DNA of 31,260 nucleotides from PALSA-1336 sp038203095 (GCA_038203095.1 JBBREH010000015.1:1-31260); one strand, 5' to 3'. Numbered from the stretch's first letter, positions 22,145 to 30,249 are shown. Translations and numbers: made by a program. Notes: generated from the sequence alone by a model not told the origin.

Positions 22145-24469
22145 ATGAACAACGAATGGTTCAACAAAAAAAATTTGTCTATAACCGGGGGCGTTCTGAC
22201 TTTAATAGCTATTATTATTCTGCTGGCGGTTTTTTTGCCCCGTAAAAAAGCTAATAATATCGCAGACAACCAAGGACAAAATCAGAGCCAAAACCAAATC
22301 CCCAATCCGGAGCTCGAAAAACTTGCCAACTACAACGGAATCAACCAAAAATATGGCCTGTTTTTAACCTCGGCTCAGCAAAAATATTTGCTGAAAAATC
22401 GTTTTATACTGCTTAACCCAGAGGAAAGTAACGTTATGGCCAATTCCGGCGGTGGCTTTGACCAAATGCTGTCCGCTTTTGACCTGATAGGTGGCTCAAG
22501 CTCTATTTATTATCGAAAGCCGGAAGACAGTAGACTGGTAACTCCCGATGTGGTTTTACACGCCTACCATAAATTCTTTGAAAATACGCTAGAACTTTTG
22601 GAGCAAAACGAGCTAGGCCAAACTTTAAATGAATTTTTAGTTACCTTACAAACCAATCTCGCAACTGCCGCAAAAAATTCCGAAGGCGTAATAAAAGAGC
22701 GTTATCAAAACTTAAACGCACAAATAATTTTAGCCCGCGTCCTAAATGAAAACCAAAACGGCATTAAACCCGATTCCTTTGCCAGCCCGGAAGAAGAAAC
22801 AGCTTTTTGGGAAAAAGACAAAACCGCTGATAATTTTAACAACGCCAAAAAAATCTTAAACAAATATTCATCTGGCTTGCCGGCAAATTTAATTACCGCC
22901 ATCCAAACCGATTTGAATGATATTTACGAAGCCAAAAATGTAGGCGTCTCTCTCCTGTTCGGCCAATACTCCGACACCTTAAAAACCGACTACACACAAT
23001 TTACTCCCCGCAGCCACTACGCCAAAAATTCCAAACTCCGGGCTTATTTTAGAACTATGATGTACCTGGGACGCAGCAGTTATTTTTTGCAAAAAGACGT
23101 TGGTATTACGGACACCAATTTGTTAATTAAACAAATGGCGCAAAAATCCGCCCAAGGCATAATGCCCGTAACTGACTGGCAAAAAATTATGACCATAACC
23201 GGCTACTACGCCGGGCAAAGTGATGACCTAACCTACACCGAATGGACAACTTATTTAAATAAAATTTTAGGTCCGGGTAATAATGATGCTGGATTAATTT
23301 CAACTGACAGTGTCGGCAAACTGGCGCAAAATTTAACACAGCTTCGTCTGCCAAAAATTTTATCCGACGTAATTGTGGATGAAAACATTGGTTCGCAAAA
23401 CAAGAGCGACCTGTTAAGAAACTCCCTGTCTTTCCGCATCTTTGGCCAACGATTTACTTTTGACGCCTGGATGCTTAACAATTTAACCGCCGGCCAGGAA
23501 GCCACTAAATTCAACCTGCCTTCAACGCCCTCGGCGCTATTTGTGCCGGCAGCATTTGGCGACCCAACAGCGCAAAAATATACCGCAGAACTTTTGCAAA
23601 AAGACGCGGGCTTTAAACCCGAAGAAGTAAAAAGCTTTAATGCCAAACTTGCTCAGGTAAAAACTAACATTACCAAAATCAAACACGACGAATGGTTTGC
23701 CGATATGGGCCGCGCGTGGCTTTATGTACTTGGCTCATTAACTAAAACTTACGATAAAACCTATCCCAAATACATGCAGGCGACGCCATTTTTGGACAAA
23801 CAAATTCAAACCTACTTAGGTTCCTACACCGAACTGAAACACGATACCCTGCTGTACGCCAAACAGAGCTACGCGGAAAAAGGCGGCGGCGGCGAAGACG
23901 TCCCTGTTCCGCCGGTAGTCAAAGGTTTTGTGGAACCCAATATGGATTTTTGGAACCGCTTTAGCGAGCTCGTCCAAAACACTCAAACGGTTTTTAAAAC
24001 CAATAATTTATTACAAAATACAACTGCGGTCGAACGCCTGGAAAACTTTAAATCGATTGTGGAGTTTTATAAAAAAATCTCCCAGGCCGAAACCGAAGGC
24101 AAGGCAATTTCAGACGATGATTACGAAAAACTCCGCGTAACAAGCTTAAGTTTTATGGCCGATCCGTTTGATGGCTCAAACCCGGACGAAGACAGCGGCA
24201 AAGTTGCCCTAATTGCCGACATTCATACCGACGCGGTAAAAAGCAAAATTCTCTATGAGGCCACCGGCATCCCTTATATAATGCTGACAATTGTTGACAA
24301 TGAAGATTCGCCCCGCCTGGCTTTAAGCCCTGTTTATAACCACTACGAACTTACGGGCGACTTGGGCGGAAATCGTTTGACTGATGAAGACTGGAAATCT
24401 TGGGTCTACAACCAAACCGACAAACTTCCGCCAAAAAATTTCTGGTATAACTCATTAGTCGCAAAATAA
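22145..24469 (+). CDS. DUF3160-family membrane-anchored protein
   Basis: This large protein (774 aa) starts with a membrane segment (residues 12-30, ITGGVLTLIAIIILLAVFLP), followed by a disordered Asn/Gln-rich linker and a long domain outside the membrane. Blocks such as SRLVTPDVVLHAYHKFFENTLE, TPRSHYAKNSKLRAYFRTMMYLGR and FVEPNMDFWNRF are typical of the DUF3160 family, found in CPR bacteria and archaea. The function is unknown. The late VALIADIHTDA and PRLALSPVYNHYEL are conserved family blocks. A 60-aa gene follows after 4 bases and may be a partner. I see no frame break. Confidence 0.85.
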   Translation: MNNEWFNKKNLSITGGVLTLIAIIILLAVFLPRKKANNIADNQGQNQSQNQIPNPELEKLANYNGINQKYGLFLTSAQQKYLLKNRFILLNPEESNVMANSGGGFDQMLSAFDLIGGSSSIYYRKPEDSRLVTPDVVLHAYHKFFENTLELLEQNELGQTLNEFLVTLQTNLATAAKNSEGVIKERYQNLNAQIILARVLNENQNGIKPDSFASPEEETAFWEKDKTADNFNNAKKILNKYSSGLPANLITAIQTDLNDIYEAKNVGVSLLFGQYSDTLKTDYTQFTPRSHYAKNSKLRAYFRTMMYLGRSSYFLQKDVGITDTNLLIKQMAQKSAQGIMPVTDWQKIMTITGYYAGQSDDLTYTEWTTYLNKILGPGNNDAGLISTDSVGKLAQNLTQLRLPKILSDVIVDENIGSQNKSDLLRNSLSFRIFGQRFTFDAWMLNNLTAGQEATKFNLPSTPSALFVPAAFGDPTAQKYTAELLQKDAGFKPEEVKSFNAKLAQVKTNITKIKHDEWFADMGRAWLYVLGSLTKTYDKTYPKYMQATPFLDKQIQTYLGSYTELKHDTLLYAKQSYAEKGGGGEDVPVPPVVKGFVEPNMDFWNRFSELVQNTQTVFKTNNLLQNTTAVERLENFKSIVEFYKKISQAETEGKAISDDDYEKLRVTSLSFMADPFDGSNPDEDSGKVALIADIHTDAVKSKILYEATGIPYIMLTIVDNEDSPRLALSPVYNHYELTGDLGGNRLTDEDWKSWVYNQTDKLPPKNFWYNSLVAK

Positions 24470-24473
24470 AAAT

Positions 24474-24656
24474 ATGAAGAAAAATACTATATTTTTAATT
24501 ATTTCAGCAGTAGTGGCTATTGCGGTGGGATTGATTATTTTAGGCTACACTATTAAACGAAGAAATTATTCCCGAAACTGCCGTGACATTATTGGTGATG
24601 GCTATGCAATGGGATCGGATCGAAATCCTGTAGTAATCGGCAACACTTGTGATTAA
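24474..24656 (+). CDS. Small membrane protein, possible partner of the DUF3160 protein
   Basis: This 60-aa protein has one N-terminal hydrophobic segment (TIFLIISAVVAIAVGLIILG) and a short tail with two cysteines (NCRDIIGDGY and GNTCD), which could form a disulfide outside the membrane. It starts 4 bases after the DUF3160 stop. The evidence is modest: a short frame, no clear ribosome binding site and no recognised family. The position and the membrane-plus-Cys layout favour a real gene. Confidence 0.45.
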   Translation: MKKNTIFLIISAVVAIAVGLIILGYTIKRRNYSRNCRDIIGDGYAMGSDRNPVVIGNTCD

Positions 24657-24710
24657 ATCTGACCCGGCTGCAAGCAGCCAGACTCGCTCTACGTCGCTAA
24701 TAAATTCAAG

Positions 24711-24766
24711 TGTCATTCCGGGCGACCAAGACAACATAGGCATTTTTGCGAGAGAGAAATCCGGTC
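24711..24766. repeat. Dispersed imperfect palindrome, copy 2
   Basis: TGTCATTCCGGG at the start and AAATCCGG at the end echo copy 1 at 9187-9250, and the inner GACAACATAGGCAT matches copy 1 with one change. The flanks are more divergent, so it is a decayed copy. Confidence 0.5.
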
Positions 24767-24888
24767 ACATGGAATTTAGCCAACGAGGATATCCTCTCCT
24801 ATTATAAGGACTCAATCAAGCATATAGGAGGGTGTCTTGTGGAGAGAGACGGGGTGGTATGATCTTTGCTAATAATCTACCTTCCTCC

Positions 24889-24927
24889 CCCGCCTAGCGG
24901 CGGGTACTCCTCCTGTACCAGGAGGAG
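24889..24927. repeat. Two adjacent hairpins
   Basis: CCCGCC-TAGC-GGCGGG (24889-24904) is followed two bases later by CTCCTCCTG-TAC-CAGGAGGAG (24907-24927), 9 bp perfect. Neither has a T tract, so a terminator is unlikely. A repeat or RNA-structure role is open. Confidence 0.55.
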
Positions 24928-25007
24928 AGCTCCGGAGTTTTACTCGTACGTAGTTACAATGATCAAATTTAATATGACCGGATGAATTCCTTAATTTTGA
25001 ACATCTC

Positions 25008-25919
25008 ATGAAATTCCATCCATTTTTTATTGTTCTGTTTATTTTGTTTTTCGCTGTAATACTCACTCTTGCCAGAACAAAGCATCCAGTGAAACCTACA
25101 AACACTCAAAGCCAGGCTGATAATACAAAAACATCCGAAGACAATACCCGCCCAATTCCTCCCCAGTTTCCGGACAAAACGTTTTTTTTAAGTGCAATTA
25201 GACAAAACCCGTACGCCGCGGCAACAACGACAATTTTCGGCATAACCGTCCCCCATCACCTTTTGGCTGCCAATCTTATAGCCAAAGCTTTTGCCTTTGC
25301 TGCCAACCAGCAGCCGGAAACAGTTTTGCTTATAAGTCCCGACCATTACTTTTTAGGCAAGACGGATGTTTCAATTTCCGAACGAAATTTTTTAACCGTG
25401 TTCGGGGAGTTACAAACTGATTCCAAAGCTGTAAAAAAATTAGAGGAATTAAAATTTGTCAGTAACCAGGACTTTTTTTATCGTGAACACGGCTTAGGCG
25501 CGGAACTGCCATTTATTAACTACTATTTTCCCAAAGCTAAAATTATTGCCCTAACTTTTAAAGAGACAACGCCCAAAGCTGAATTAAATAAAATTATTGA
25601 TGTTCTAAAAAAGACCATCACAGCAAAAACATTAATCATTCAAAGCACGGATTTTTCCCACTATCTCACTCCTGCTAATGCCCAAACGCACGACGAACAA
25701 ACCACAAAAATTTTAGAGTCGGGTAATGCTGATAATTTATTTCATCTAGTCCAGCCGGACAACCTAGATTCCACCGCCTGCCAATACCTGCAAACTCGCC
25801 TGCAAAACGAAGTCTTTGGCAGTAAGCTTAAAATCCTTTTTCACAAAAATTCGCAAGATTACACCCAAGAACCGCTAACTTCTACCACAAGTTATATTAT
25901 TCAGGCTTATTTAAAGTAG
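25008..25919 (+). CDS. amrB: AmmeMemoRadiSam system protein B (MEMO-like), membrane anchored
   Basis: MEMO-family proteins are metal-binding and related to extradiol dioxygenases. The expected metal and active-site residues appear: H in TVPHHLLAAN, H in LISPDHYFLG, EHGLGAELPF, STDFSHYL, and the Cys in LDSTACQYL. Residues 4-22 form a hydrophobic N-terminal segment (FFIVLFILFFAVILTLA), which places the domain outside the cytoplasm. Usual AmrB proteins are cytoplasmic and occur with an AMMECR1 protein (A) and a radical SAM protein; neither is seen here. The role is unknown. The helicase promoter begins 10 bases after its stop. Confidence 0.87.
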   Translation: MKFHPFFIVLFILFFAVILTLARTKHPVKPTNTQSQADNTKTSEDNTRPIPPQFPDKTFFLSAIRQNPYAAATTTIFGITVPHHLLAANLIAKAFAFAANQQPETVLLISPDHYFLGKTDVSISERNFLTVFGELQTDSKAVKKLEELKFVSNQDFFYREHGLGAELPFINYYFPKAKIIALTFKETTPKAELNKIIDVLKKTITAKTLIIQSTDFSHYLTPANAQTHDEQTTKILESGNADNLFHLVQPDNLDSTACQYLQTRLQNEVFGSKLKILFHKNSQDYTQEPLTSTTSYIIQAYLK

Positions 25920-25928
25920 CTTCCGATC

Positions 25929-25957
25929 TTTACAAAATCTGGAATTTGTGATATAAT
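25929..25957 (+). promoter_or_regulatory. Promoter of the DEAD-box helicase gene (TTTACA-17-TATAAT)
   Basis: TTTACA (25929-25934) and TATAAT (25952-25957) are separated by 17 bases. The start would be near 25964, about 60 bases upstream of the helicase ATG. The same boxes are used upstream of rpsO on the other strand. Confidence 0.75.
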
Positions 25958-25987
25958 TGTGGTCTAAATTATTTTACTACCTTATTT

Positions 25988-26009
25988 AAGGGAGCAGATG
26001 CTCCCTTTT
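25988..26009 (+). terminator. Hairpin with T tract in the helicase leader
   Basis: AAGGGAGC-AGAT-GCTCCCTT is an 8-bp stem followed by TT. It lies downstream of the promoter at 25929-25957 and 18 bases before the helicase ATG. It may end the MEMO-like transcript or act as an attenuator in the helicase leader. Confidence 0.65.
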
Positions 26010-26026
26010 AGAATGTTATTTATATT

Positions 26027-27358
26027 ATGACACCTACTCCTCAACCAAACGGTTTTCAAAATTTAGGCATAGCCCCAAAGCTAATGCAAATTTTGGAAAC
26101 TCACAAATTTGTTACACCAACACCAATTCAACAAAAATCTATTTTGCCCGGCACCGAAGGCAAGGATATTATGGGCATTGCCCAAACAGGGACGGGGAAA
26201 ACCCTGGCTTTTGGCATTCCAATGATCCAACGTCTAGCACAGGCCAGCGGCAAAACTAAAGGCTTAGTAATTTTACCAACCAGAGAACTCGCTCTTCAGG
26301 TTAACGAAACGCTTAAAAAAATTGGCTCTACGCTTGGCCTTAAAACAGCAATTTTAATTGGCGGTGAAAATATGGGCAAACAAATTAAAATGTTGCGTCT
26401 TAATCCGCACATTATTATTGCAACGCCAGGCAGGTTAATTGACCATCTTGAAAGCCGCACCATTACTTTAAACACCGTCAGTATTTTAGTTTTAGATGAA
26501 GCTGATAGAATGCTGGATATGGGTTTTGCCCCGCAAATTAAAAAAATTATGCAAACTGTGCCTAAAACACGTCAAACAATGTTATTTAGCGCAACTATGC
26601 CTAATGAAATTGTAGACATTGCTAAATCGTTTATGCATTTGCCCTTGCGCATAGAAGTAGCGCCCCAGGGCACGGCTGTTGAATTAGTGGAGCAGGAATT
26701 ATTCTTTGTACACCGCGAAGACAAGTCCGCGCTTCTCCAAAATATTTTAAAAGAATATACCGGCAGTATTTTAGTTTTTTCTCGTACCAAGTTTGGCGCT
26801 AAAAAAATTGCCCAAACCATTCGCAATCATGGCTACACGGCTTCAGAGATCCATAGCAATCGCTCGCTCAACCAGCGCATCGAAGCTTTAGACGGCTTCA
26901 AAATTGGCCGCTACAGAATTTTAGTCGCTACCGATATTGCAGCCAGAGGAATTGATGTTACAGGCATTCAACTGGTTGTAAATTACGACCTGCCTTCCAC
27001 TGCCGAAGATTATGTTCATCGCATTGGCCGTACGGGTCGCGCCGGAATGGCCGGCAAAGCAATTTCTTTTGCTATGCCCGAACAGCGTTTTGAAGTCCGC
27101 GCTATTGAACGCCTCATTCGCACGAATTTGCCGGTAATCAAAACTCCCGCCTTAGTCAGATTACCAAAAGCTCCGGAAACCGAGAGACCCGACCGCTACG
27201 CCGACAAAAAACCTAATCCTTTTAGCAACCACAGGTCGTCTTCCCCCACCCATTCCCGCTTTAGCCGCGCCACTACCGGCGGCGGATTTAGAAAACCTAA
27301 TTCCAGCAACTTCAGAAAACCTGCCACTTCCCGAGGCTTTGGCCAAAGGTGGAAGTAA
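26027..27358 (+). CDS. DEAD-box ATP-dependent RNA helicase, RhlE-like
   Basis: All helicase motifs are present: the Q motif (FVTPTPIQQKSI), Walker A AQTGTGKT (52-59), PTRELA, TPGR, DEAD (157-160), SAT (188-190), RGIDV and HRIGRTGR (331-338). The enzyme unwinds short RNA duplexes and acts in ribosome assembly or RNA turnover. The C-terminus (about residues 375-443) is a disordered, Arg/Gly/Ser/Phe-rich RNA-binding tail, as in RhlE/CsdA types. It has its own promoter and leader hairpin, which suggests control by transcription attenuation or temperature. A terminator follows 18 bases after the stop. Confidence 0.95.
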   Translation: MTPTPQPNGFQNLGIAPKLMQILETHKFVTPTPIQQKSILPGTEGKDIMGIAQTGTGKTLAFGIPMIQRLAQASGKTKGLVILPTRELALQVNETLKKIGSTLGLKTAILIGGENMGKQIKMLRLNPHIIIATPGRLIDHLESRTITLNTVSILVLDEADRMLDMGFAPQIKKIMQTVPKTRQTMLFSATMPNEIVDIAKSFMHLPLRIEVAPQGTAVELVEQELFFVHREDKSALLQNILKEYTGSILVFSRTKFGAKKIAQTIRNHGYTASEIHSNRSLNQRIEALDGFKIGRYRILVATDIAARGIDVTGIQLVVNYDLPSTAEDYVHRIGRTGRAGMAGKAISFAMPEQRFEVRAIERLIRTNLPVIKTPALVRLPKAPETERPDRYADKKPNPFSNHRSSSPTHSRFSRATTGGGFRKPNSSNFRKPATSRGFGQRWK

Positions 27359-27375
27359 CAGGATACAATAATTTT

Positions 27376-27401
27376 AAAAATCGCCGTAAAGGCGATTTTT
27401 T
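27376..27401 (+). terminator. Terminator of the helicase gene
   Basis: AAAAATCGCC-GTAAA-GGCGATTTTTT forms a strong stem ending in a T tract, 18 bases after the helicase stop. The next gene starts 18 bases later, so its promoter must overlap this hairpin (TATGAT at 27404-27409 may be the -10 box of a nearly leaderless transcript). Confidence 0.85.
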
Positions 27402-27418
27402 GTTATGATGGTTATATT

Positions 27419-28363
27419 ATGGAAATAATTGAAGCCCATGAAAATTTTATTAATAAAGTTATTCAAAAACATTTTTGCACCACCCCGTCAAAAATTTTGA
27501 GAATGACTACAGGCATTTGCAATGAAGTGTACACCGCCGTTTTAGACGACAGAGAGGTTATTGTTCGTTTAAGTTTGTATAACAAATTTTTAATGGGCTC
27601 TCATAATAACATCCCATTGTTCAAAAAACTCGGTTTAAAAGTTCCGGAAATTCTAGCCGAAGACTATAGCAAAACTTTAATCCCTTACTCTTATCAAATT
27701 CAAAGTAAAATCGAAGGGTGCGATATAGGCGAAGTTATAAACCAATTAACCGATGAACAATTAAATGCCATTGCTAAAGAAATATCTAATGTCTTTTTAA
27801 AAGTCGCTACAATTCCTTCCAGCCAAAACTTTGGAGTCGTATGGGACGGAGAAAATGAGTTTAGCGATACCTGGACAGAGCGCATGAAAATTTGGACGGA
27901 AGAAACAGTTGAGCGAGGCAGAAAAACCGGCATTATGAATAACGAAATGCGAAAACTTGCGGAAGGTTTATATGCCGATCATAAAATTTATTTTGATTCA
28001 GTTAAGCCAGTAACTTATTTTGGCGATATATCTTCTAAAAATGTAATGGTATTTAACGGCAAGTTTAATGGGCTAGTAGATTTAGACGGCTTAACCCAAG
28101 GCGACTATTTAGAAGCCGTAGGAAGAATTCAGGCCAGTTGGTTTGGTACGCATTATGGCGAAATTTACACCAATGCAGTTATGGATGAATTAAAATTATC
28201 AAACAGCCAAAAAAAAATAGTTAGAGTCTACGCGATTATGAATCGGATTTCCTGGACCTGTGAAAATGGCATCCAGTTTAACCAAAATACCAAGCCTGTG
28301 GTAAATTGGGAGGCGGATAAAGAGAATAAAAAAGTGATTAAACTTTTAGCAAATGGAATATAA
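27419..28363 (+). CDS. APH-like phosphotransferase with variant catalytic loop
   Basis: The protein kinase-like fold of the APH/choline kinase group is seen: the ATP lobe (CNEVYTAVLDDREVIVRLS), the catalytic loop YFGDISSKN (D203, N208) and the metal motif GLVDLDG. The common His of HxDxxxxN is replaced by Phe201, while the catalytic Asp and Asn remain. Such kinases phosphorylate small alcohols, sugars or antibiotics, and the substrate is unknown. It overlaps the next, homologous kinase by 11 bases, and that kinase overlaps the YdcF-like gene by 11. Tandem but divergent kinases suggest successive or alternative substrates. Resistance is not implied by sequence alone. Confidence 0.82.
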   Translation: MEIIEAHENFINKVIQKHFCTTPSKILRMTTGICNEVYTAVLDDREVIVRLSLYNKFLMGSHNNIPLFKKLGLKVPEILAEDYSKTLIPYSYQIQSKIEGCDIGEVINQLTDEQLNAIAKEISNVFLKVATIPSSQNFGVVWDGENEFSDTWTERMKIWTEETVERGRKTGIMNNEMRKLAEGLYADHKIYFDSVKPVTYFGDISSKNVMVFNGKFNGLVDLDGLTQGDYLEAVGRIQASWFGTHYGEIYTNAVMDELKLSNSQKKIVRVYAIMNRISWTCENGIQFNQNTKPVVNWEADKENKKVIKLLANGI

Positions 28364-29342
28364 TATCGACTCTAAAATAATCCAACACGTCACGAAGAAA
28401 AACAAACTGCGTCAGCCGATGGAAGCCAATCGCTTTTCCAGCGGGTCGATTAACCGTGTTTATAATCTTGGCGACAAGTATGCTTTAAAAATTGAAGACC
28501 GCGGCGGGCACGAAATTTTAAAGCCGACTCCTGAAATAACTGCCAAATTATTAGCCCAAGGCGCTAAAGTGCCGAAAATTTTAGACTTTGATACTGTCGA
28601 CGGCAATAGCTATATCTTAATGGAAATAATGCCGGGAACTAATTTAGTTTACGATTGGATGTCATTTTCAGACAGCCAAAAAGAAAATATGATAGCACAA
28701 CTGGCTGAGCAGTTACAAATTTGGCACTCAATTAAATTTAGTCAATACTGCATCCCGATTGTCAGCTTTCAGTCTTTTGATAATCTTCAACCTGCAATTG
28801 AAAGGTTGTTTCAAAAACAAAATACCAGGCTTCAAAAGGACAAACTTCCAAAGGAATTGGCGGCTAGTATTGAAATGATGGAAGAATTTTATCATAAAAA
28901 TATTTCTTTGTTAGATGAAACCGGCACGGCCGTATTAACCCATCAGGACATCCATTTAGAAAATATTTTTTATCAAGACAATAAACTCACGGGTATAATA
29001 GACCTTGACTGGGCAGACCAGGCGCCTAAAGATTACGAACTTTGGAAAATAATGGATACTTTTCACCGGCCTAAATTTTGCGTAGAAGAAAAAATTAGTC
29101 ACCTTTATGGAAATTACCAAATGACCAAAGAGCTTGGGTGGCTGAAAAAATATTACCCAGGACTTTTTGAGGTAAAAAATTTGGCCAACCGGATCAGGCT
29201 ATATTACCTCGATACCCTGCTAGAAACTTTAGTTGATTATCAAAACGGCTTATGGGGAGACAGCGGTTTGCGCAAGGTAGTGGATAAAATCCCCGACTTT
29301 TACCAAAATTTTTGGCTGGATAAAATGCTTAATGAATCCTAA
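28353..29342 (+). CDS. APH-like phosphotransferase with canonical catalytic loop
   Basis: The APH fold is shown by NRFSSGSINRVYNLGDKYALKIED (ATP lobe), EIMPGTNLVYDW, the catalytic loop THQDIHLENI (H197, D199, N204) and the metal motif IIDLDWAD. Unlike its upstream neighbour it keeps the His of the loop. The length of 329 aa is normal. The substrate is unknown. It overlaps the genes before and after by 11 bases each, which indicates an operon with translational coupling. Low similarity between the two kinases argues against a recent duplication. Confidence 0.85.
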   Translation: MEYNIDSKIIQHVTKKNKLRQPMEANRFSSGSINRVYNLGDKYALKIEDRGGHEILKPTPEITAKLLAQGAKVPKILDFDTVDGNSYILMEIMPGTNLVYDWMSFSDSQKENMIAQLAEQLQIWHSIKFSQYCIPIVSFQSFDNLQPAIERLFQKQNTRLQKDKLPKELAASIEMMEEFYHKNISLLDETGTAVLTHQDIHLENIFYQDNKLTGIIDLDWADQAPKDYELWKIMDTFHRPKFCVEEKISHLYGNYQMTKELGWLKKYYPGLFEVKNLANRIRLYYLDTLLETLVDYQNGLWGDSGLRKVVDKIPDFYQNFWLDKMLNES

Positions 29343-29913
29343 ATTTAACAAAAAAATTTCCTGGCGTTTATTTTTGACTGGACTGATAATTTTAATTTTT
29401 CACCTGGCTGTCTTTTGCTTTATTGGTCTTAACGACAATATAAAAAGGGCGGATATTATCGTCATTTTTGGCAATACTGTGAACGTAGACGGCACGCTTT
29501 CTGATAGGCTTAAAAGCCGGCTGGATGAGGGCTTAGAACTTTTTAATGCCGGTGATGCTGATTATATTTTAGTAACCGGCGGCTTTGGCAAAGAAGGACA
29601 CGATGAACCGCAGGTAATGAAGCAGTATTTAATAAGTAAGAATGTACCGCGGGATAGCATTTTCCAAGACTCACAAGGCGCCAATACTTTAGCCAGCGCA
29701 CAAAACACAAAACAAATAATGACAGAAAAAAAATTAACTTCCGTGATTCTAGTTTCCCAATATTTCCACATTACCCGCGCCGTGTTCACCTTTAAAAAAA
29801 TCGGCGTAACAGAAGTCTACCACGCGCACGCTAAAATTTTTGAACTGCGCGACCTCTATTCCCTGCCCCGCGAAATAGCCGCGTTCTATAAATACCTAAT
29901 GTCCCTAAATTAA
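29332..29913 (+). CDS. YdcF/SanA-like (DUF218) membrane-anchored protein
   Basis: A single membrane segment (residues 12-33) is followed by the DUF218 domain: DIIVIFGNTVN, SDRLKSRLDEGLELF, YILVTGGFG, DSQGANTLASAQNT and VSQYFHITRAVFTF. These are the conserved blocks of the ElyC/SanA/YdcF family, which acts in envelope maintenance; the reaction is not known. It is the third gene of the overlapping operon with two APH-like kinases. The context suggests modification or sensing of an envelope component, which is inference. Confidence 0.87.
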   Translation: MNPKFNKKISWRLFLTGLIILIFHLAVFCFIGLNDNIKRADIIVIFGNTVNVDGTLSDRLKSRLDEGLELFNAGDADYILVTGGFGKEGHDEPQVMKQYLISKNVPRDSIFQDSQGANTLASAQNTKQIMTEKKLTSVILVSQYFHITRAVFTFKKIGVTEVYHAHAKIFELRDLYSLPREIAAFYKYLMSLN

Positions 29914-30056
29914 TTTTTAACATATGGCGCCGGTATAACACAATATATTGCGCAATCCCCCGATAAATATGGATTATTTGAATAAAAGTTTTGATTTTTT
30001 TAAATTTTTAAAGACACAAATATTTCCATACTAGCTAAGCGATAACAACTAAGCGA

Positions 30057-30085
30057 TTGACTCCTCTGTTGAAATCAATTATAAT
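30057..30085 (+). promoter_or_regulatory. Promoter (TTGACT-17-TATAAT)
   Basis: TTGACT (30057-30062) and TATAAT (30080-30085) are separated by 17 bases, only one base off the consensus. Transcription would start near 30092, about 160 bases upstream of the DUF2000 gene. Confidence 0.78.
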
Positions 30086-30091
30086 ACCCTT

Positions 30092-30221
30092 GCAATCAAA
30101 TACAATTACTACTTGGCATTCGACTGCGATAAAGCAATGTCGGACAAGCAACACCCTGATGTTTGACACAGCAAACATCACTTCCAGCGACTCTTCACAA
30201 ATTCTGTGCGAGAGTTTTTTT
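30092..30221 (+). ncRNA. Candidate small structured RNA or attenuator leader
   Basis: Downstream of a near-consensus promoter come three successive hairpins. The first is CGAC-TGC-GATAAA-GCA with a two-base bulge (30121-30142). The second is a perfect TGATGTTTG-ACACAG-CAAACATCA (30157-30180). The third is a terminator-type stem, ACTCT-T-CACA with TGTG-CG-AGAGT, ending in seven T (30190-30221). The unit could be a free RNA of about 130 bases or an attenuator before the DUF2000 gene. It matches no SRP, 6S, RNase P or tmRNA landmark that I can see. Confidence 0.45.
30190..30221 (+). terminator. Rho-independent terminator of the candidate RNA
   Basis: A stem of 5 and 4 bp with a small internal loop is followed by a seven-T tract (30215-30221). 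It lies 28 bases before the DUF2000 start. Confidence 0.65.
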
Positions 30222-30249
30222 ATTCTCCTCTATTTGCTAAATTGCGCCC

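Larger units (their letters stand above)
24657..25007. other. Repeat-rich intergenic region before the MEMO-like gene
   Basis: About 350 bases without a convincing gene. It holds GGCTGC-AA-GCAGCC (24666-24679), a degraded copy of the 9187-type repeat (24711-24766), CCCGCC-TAGC-GGCGGG (24889-24904) and a perfect CTCCTCCTG-TAC-CAGGAGGAG hairpin (24907-24927). The antisense frame across it has no family signal and is rejected. No promoter stands out. Confidence 0.6.
29914..30249 (+). other. Intergenic region with a candidate small RNA or leader
   Basis: About 336 bases without a gene. The left half is AT-rich and featureless. The right half holds a promoter (30057-30085), three hairpins and a terminator (30190-30221). 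A transcript of about 130 bases is described below. Confidence 0.6.

Noticed and set aside
24869..25105. 78-aa open frame on the minus strand
   Set aside because: It is composed of hairpin sequence and of the antisense of the MEMO-like gene start.
27419..29342. Aminoglycoside resistance genes
   Set aside because: The fold fits, but the family includes kinases for many substrates and nothing in the context points to antibiotics.
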